Shown here: positions 61,168 through 64,000 of the stretch, piece after piece | Numbering within the stretch: the stretch's first letter is position 1 | Layout of the letters: each line of letters opens with the position of its first letter | Source of the DNA: an uncultured Blautia sp. | GTDB lineage: Bacteria > Bacillota > Clostridia > Lachnospirales > Lachnospiraceae | Length of the DNA stretch: 64,000 nucleotides | NCBI RefSeq assembly: GCF_934372025.1 | Contig: NZ_CAKROJ010000007.1 | Location: 1 to 64,000 of the forward strand | Direction: 5' to 3' | The notes under the pieces: generated by a model | Told to the model about the DNA's origin: nothing | Database searches by the model: none | Seen by the model: the letters and a program-made list of their open reading frames with translations, nothing else | Translations under genes and position numbers: made by a program

Positions 61168-61201
61168 CTGAAAAACGTCAGCGGAATACTCCACTGACGC
61201 T
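61168..61201 (-). terminator. terminator of the second sugar operon
   Basis: CGTCAGTGGA / TCCGCTGACG with a 4-nt loop (61176-61199), followed by TTTTTC on the minus strand, about 20 bp after the last gene. Confidence 0.85.
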
Positions 61202-61221
61202 CTACAAATACTATTGATTTT

Positions 61222-62049
61222 TCAACTATTCCATACTTTCTTCAATGTCTTCAGATCTTTATTTATAATTTGCATCTGATCCAAGGCACTTAACTTTCGT
61301 AATGGAAGCAGATTATAATAATTCTCGATGATGATCCAACCTTTATAATCATGCTTTTTCAGAATTTCCATTTGGGAGAAAAAATCTGTGTTTCCCTCGC
61401 CCAGAAGACAACCACCTGGTTCACCAATGCCATCTTTTACATGAAGCTGACTATCCATATATGGATAAAGACCTTCAAGCTGTTTACATTGGTCCATATC
61501 AAAATTAAATTTGAAATTCTGCGTATCAAAATGTACTGTCAAATTCGACATATTAACATCTTTCAAAAGCTGAATTTGTTCTTTATAATCCAGTGCATTT
61601 TCTGTCATAATAGTAATATTTTTTTTATCTGCTTTTTCACAGATAAATCTCAATGCTTCCTTAGTTGACTCTACATGAGATTTTTCCATAATCAGATTTC
61701 CAAGAAAATTTGGAACCATAATCTTGGATATTCCCATTTCAGCTGCTACCTGAACAGCTAATTCCATCTGATCATATGCAATTTTTCCATTATCTGTATC
61801 TTTTCCATGGATAAATTCATGATCCATCACATCATTGAGAACAATAGACGGATATTCTATGCCTAACCTTTCTCTTTCTTCAAGATATGCTTCCTGAACC
61901 TGTTTCTGAGCTAATGGATATCCCCATTCGTAGCTCCCCAGTTCAAGCTGAATCCCATCCAGTCCGGCTTCCTTCGCAATCTGCGGAGCAAAATATCCAC
62001 CACCTGGAAGCCCCCATGCCACACAACCAAATTTAATCTTTTTTTCCAT
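61222..62049 (-). CDS. sugar phosphate isomerase/epimerase (xylose-isomerase-like TIM barrel)
   Basis: 275 aa of the AP_endonuc_2 fold: GCVAWGLPGGGYFAPQIAKE at the start, AGLDGIQLELG (about 28-38), TENALDY (metal-binding Glu, about 150-156), LTVHFDTQNF (His/Asp) and LHVKDGIGE (His-Val-Lys, about 204-212), plus IIIENYYN near the end. Enzymes of this type isomerise or epimerise keto-sugars or inositol derivatives. In an operon with a sugar importer and a hexuloisomerase-like gene it probably acts on the imported sugar. Confidence 0.85.
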   Translation of the reverse strand: MEKKIKFGCVAWGLPGGGYFAPQIAKEAGLDGIQLELGSYEWGYPLAQKQVQEAYLEERERLGIEYPSIVLNDVMDHEFIHGKDTDNGKIAYDQMELAVQVAAEMGISKIMVPNFLGNLIMEKSHVESTKEALRFICEKADKKNITIMTENALDYKEQIQLLKDVNMSNLTVHFDTQNFKFNFDMDQCKQLEGLYPYMDSQLHVKDGIGEPGGCLLGEGNTDFFSQMEILKKHDYKGWIIIENYYNLLPLRKLSALDQMQIINKDLKTLKKVWNS

Positions 62050-62062
62050 ATAAATCTGCCAC

Positions 62063-62623
62063 CTATTCTAAGTTTGCATGATGTTTAAACATTTCTTTTT
62101 CTGTTTTTCTAAGCTTCTTCATAAGAATCATAATAACTGCATCATATACAAGCCAACTCATTTGTTCAAACGCATTTCCCATTGGCTGAACAGAATTACT
62201 TGTATCTTCAAGATTACTTTTCGGCGTAGCCCCTGGTATTACGATACAGCTTTCACACACCTTACCAATAGACGCTTCCGGATGAATCGTTACCGTCACA
62301 ACAGATGCTCCTGCTTCTCTAGCTTTATTTGCCATAACAACAAGACTGTCTGTTTCTCCTGAACCTGAGCTGATAATAAGAAGATCCTTTTCTTCAATTG
62401 CCGGAGTTGTTGGTTCTCCTACAAAAAACACTTCTAACCCCAGATGCATCAAACGATTGGCAAATCCTCTTGCAACAAACCCGGAACGTCCTGCTCCAGC
62501 CACAAAAATATGTCTCGCCTTAATGATTTCATCAGCAAATTTCTCAAGCGAAGAAGAAGAAATGTGTTTTGCATTTTCTGTCAATTCCTCAAGAATTTCT
62601 TCCAATATAATTGAATTTTCCAT
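62063..62623 (-). CDS. SIS-domain sugar isomerase (6-phospho-3-hexuloisomerase-like)
   Basis: 186 aa from the ATG at 62623 with AGGAG upstream. SIS motif IFVAGAGRSGFVARGFANRL (about 39-58), LGLEVFFVGEPTTPAIEEKD and LIISSGSGETDSL (about 82-94), all typical of HxlB/PHI, which converts 3-hexulose-6-phosphate to fructose-6-phosphate. No hexulose-phosphate synthase is adjacent, so it more likely handles another ketose phosphate such as an allulose-type sugar. Between permease and TIM-barrel genes in the operon. Confidence 0.87.
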   Translation of the reverse strand: MENSIILEEILEELTENAKHISSSSLEKFADEIIKARHIFVAGAGRSGFVARGFANRLMHLGLEVFFVGEPTTPAIEEKDLLIISSGSGETDSLVVMANKAREAGASVVTVTIHPEASIGKVCESCIVIPGATPKSNLEDTSNSVQPMGNAFEQMSWLVYDAVIMILMKKLRKTEKEMFKHHANLE

Positions 62624-62653
62624 TTCCCTCATCTCCTTTTCCACTGCCATTAT

Positions 62654-63646
62654 TCAGGCTTTAGCTTTTCTGGAAAATTTGAATCCTGTCTGTTTGAACC
62701 AGTCAATATAAACTGCAATCAGAATTACAATACCCTGTACAATATATTGCCAGGAAGAATCAATGCCAAGAAGATTCATACCGTTTTTCAGAACTCCGAT
62801 TACAATTGCGCCAATTACAGTTCCTGCGATTGTACCACGTCCACCATTCATACTTGTTCCGCCAAGAACAACTGCAGAGATTGCATCCATTTCAGCTCCA
62901 TCTCCCAATGTCATCATCGCAGTAAACGTACGTCCTACTGTAAGGATACCTGCAAGGGATGCAAGTAAAGCACTATATATAAATACGAAAAATGTAACTT
63001 TTTTTACATTAATACCGGAGTATTCAGCCGCCTGACTATTGCCGCCTACCGCATAAATATGACGTCCTAATTGTGTTTTATTAAGAATAAAAGAGGAAAC
63101 TGCAACTACGGCAACAATACAGTATAACTGAATCGGAATCCCCAAAATACTACCCATTCCCCAGAAAGTATAACTATCATCAAGAACAGAAATTGTCTGA
63201 GCCTTTGTATAAACACGAGCAATACCACGACCGATGTTCATCATTGCAAGGGTGACAATAAATGCCGGGATATTTGTAGAAGATACAATATATCCATTAA
63301 TAACACCTATTACCATACCGGCAATAATTCCTATAAGAATACCAACATAAACAGGAAGACCATTCCATGAGATAAGTCCTGCGCTGATACATCCTGAAAC
63401 TGCAATTACTGATCCTACTGAAAGATCAATTCCTGCAAGTAGAATTACAAAAGTCATTCCACATGCCAGAAACAGATTTATGGTAATCTGTCTGACTACG
63501 TTAAATAAATTTGTAACTGTTGCAAAACTGTTAGTTGTAAAGCTTAATACAATACAAAGAATAACCAGTCCTGCAAGAATACCCATATTAGATTTAATTG
63601 TCTGTACTATAGATAAATTTTTCCAACTTTTATTTTCCATAATCAT
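62654..63646 (-). CDS. sugar ABC transporter permease (RbsC-like, second operon)
   Basis: 330 aa from the ATG at 63646, which overlaps the stop of the ATPase gene (TGATG). About ten membrane segments and CUT2 motifs: AGIDLSVGSVIAVSGCISAG (about 71-90), TNIPAFIVTLAMMNIGRGIA and DAISAVVLGGTSMNGGRGTI. Similar in layout to the permease at 43412-44395 but clearly diverged, so the two importers probably take different sugars. Confidence 0.93.
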   Translation of the reverse strand: MIMENKSWKNLSIVQTIKSNMGILAGLVILCIVLSFTTNSFATVTNLFNVVRQITINLFLACGMTFVILLAGIDLSVGSVIAVSGCISAGLISWNGLPVYVGILIGIIAGMVIGVINGYIVSSTNIPAFIVTLAMMNIGRGIARVYTKAQTISVLDDSYTFWGMGSILGIPIQLYCIVAVVAVSSFILNKTQLGRHIYAVGGNSQAAEYSGINVKKVTFFVFIYSALLASLAGILTVGRTFTAMMTLGDGAEMDAISAVVLGGTSMNGGRGTIAGTVIGAIVIGVLKNGMNLLGIDSSWQYIVQGIVILIAVYIDWFKQTGFKFSRKAKA

Positions 63647-64000
63647 CACCCTATTTCCTTTGTTGCAAACGCCATAATTTTTTCCTGATTAAATTCATTT
63701 CTATTCAATATACCTGTAGTGTGTCCCTGATTCATTACCACAATACGGTCACACATATTGATCAACTCCGGCATTTCCGAAGATATGAAAATAATTGATA
63801 ATCCTGTTGCTGTCAGATCATCTATCAGATGATAAATATCCGATTTGGTTTTAACATCAATTCCCCTTGTTGGCTCATCCAGAATAAGAATTTTTTCTGT
63901 AACCAACAGCCATCTACTGATAATAACCTTCTGCTGATTGCCTCCCGAGAGTTTTCCTATTTCCTGTTCTATAGAGGAATATTTCGTCTGCATAACGTCA
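63646..64000 (-). CDS. sugar ABC transporter ATP-binding protein, C-terminal end (cut by window edge)
   Basis: The last 117 codons of an RbsA-like two-domain ATPase: signature KLSGGNQQKVIISRWLL, Walker B ILILDEPTRGID, then VKTKSDIYHLIDDLTATGLS and ISSEMPELINMCDRIVVM. The first 380 or so residues lie beyond the right edge. Coupled to the permease by an overlapping TGATG. Confidence 0.92.
   Translation of the reverse strand, partial: DVMQTKYSSIEQEIGKLSGGNQQKVIISRWLLVTEKILILDEPTRGIDVKTKSDIYHLIDDLTATGLSIIFISSEMPELINMCDRIVVMNQGHTTGILNRNEFNQEKIMAFATKEIG

Overview
The window looks like chromosomal DNA of a gut Firmicute of the Lachnospiraceae (a Blautia-like acetogen is my best guess). The reasons are moderate-to-low GC, strong AGGAGG ribosome sites, an Ile T-box leader, many stand-alone ABC sugar operons, a BspA-like leucine-rich-repeat protein, and a complete corrinoid-dependent methylamine/betaine demethylation locus of the kind that feeds methyl-tetrahydrofolate into the Wood-Ljungdahl pathway. 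No rRNA, tRNA, CRISPR array or prophage was seen. Both ends cut genes: glycogen phosphorylase on the left, a sugar ABC ATPase on the right.

Layout. 1-9.5 kb: glgP (partial), ileS behind a T-box, two very long imperfect palindromes around a GC-rich structured segment (4.49-5.27 kb), a D-Ala-D-Ala carboxypeptidase, a DEDDh exonuclease, a 167-bp MITE-like inverted-repeat element, and an HtrA protease. 9.5-14.4 kb: a 1078-aa YhgE/Pip membrane protein divergent from its probable TetR regulator, then a tandem-domain rhamnose-mutarotase-like protein. 14.5-18.7 kb: an AAA-ATPase/PD-(D/E)XK gene split by an IS200/IS605 element (tnpA+tnpB), followed by a DUF2284 gene. 18.9-25.2 kb: pgi, a GNAT, a small XRE operon, and a secreted LRR protein. 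25.3-36.9 kb: two divergent operons for quaternary-amine use. The minus-strand operon holds a methyl-THF:corrinoid methyltransferase, a corrinoid protein, an MFS carrier, a non-pyrrolysine MttB-family methyltransferase and an OpuC-type ABC importer. The plus-strand operon holds DUF1638, a second corrinoid protein, a GntR/HutC regulator and a RACo-like corrinoid activator. 36.9-46 kb: MATE pump, sugar-binding sensor protein, AraC-type response regulator, YesM-type histidine kinase, and an RbsABC-like sugar importer they probably control. 46-51 kb: Na+/H+-type antiporter with glycerate kinase, a GH172 (DUF2961) enzyme, AzlCD. 51-57.4 kb: small redox and repair genes, several of them damaged (peptide deformylase with an inserted element, truncated methyltransferase). 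57.4-64 kb: alanine/glycine symporter behind a leader terminator, HD hydrolase, MATE pump, and a second RbsA/RbsC operon with a hexuloisomerase-like SIS protein and a TIM-barrel isomerase.

How it fits together. The OpuC-like importer brings in a betaine, the MttB-family enzyme moves one methyl to the corrinoid protein, the MtgA-like enzyme passes it to tetrahydrofolate, and the RACo-like iron-sulfur ATPase re-reduces inactive cobalamin. The GntR regulator probably acts on HutC-type sites that overlap the minus-strand promoter. The sensor kinase operon carries its own sugar-binding protein, homologous to the transporter's, which suggests a three-component sugar-sensing switch. The most unexplained DNA is the pair of giant palindromes at 4.49-5.27 kb, which share a loop sequence. 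Next come the 167-bp inverted-repeat element, the 78-nt in-frame palindrome inside the deformylase gene, and a 22-bp identical repeat found in two separate gene leaders.
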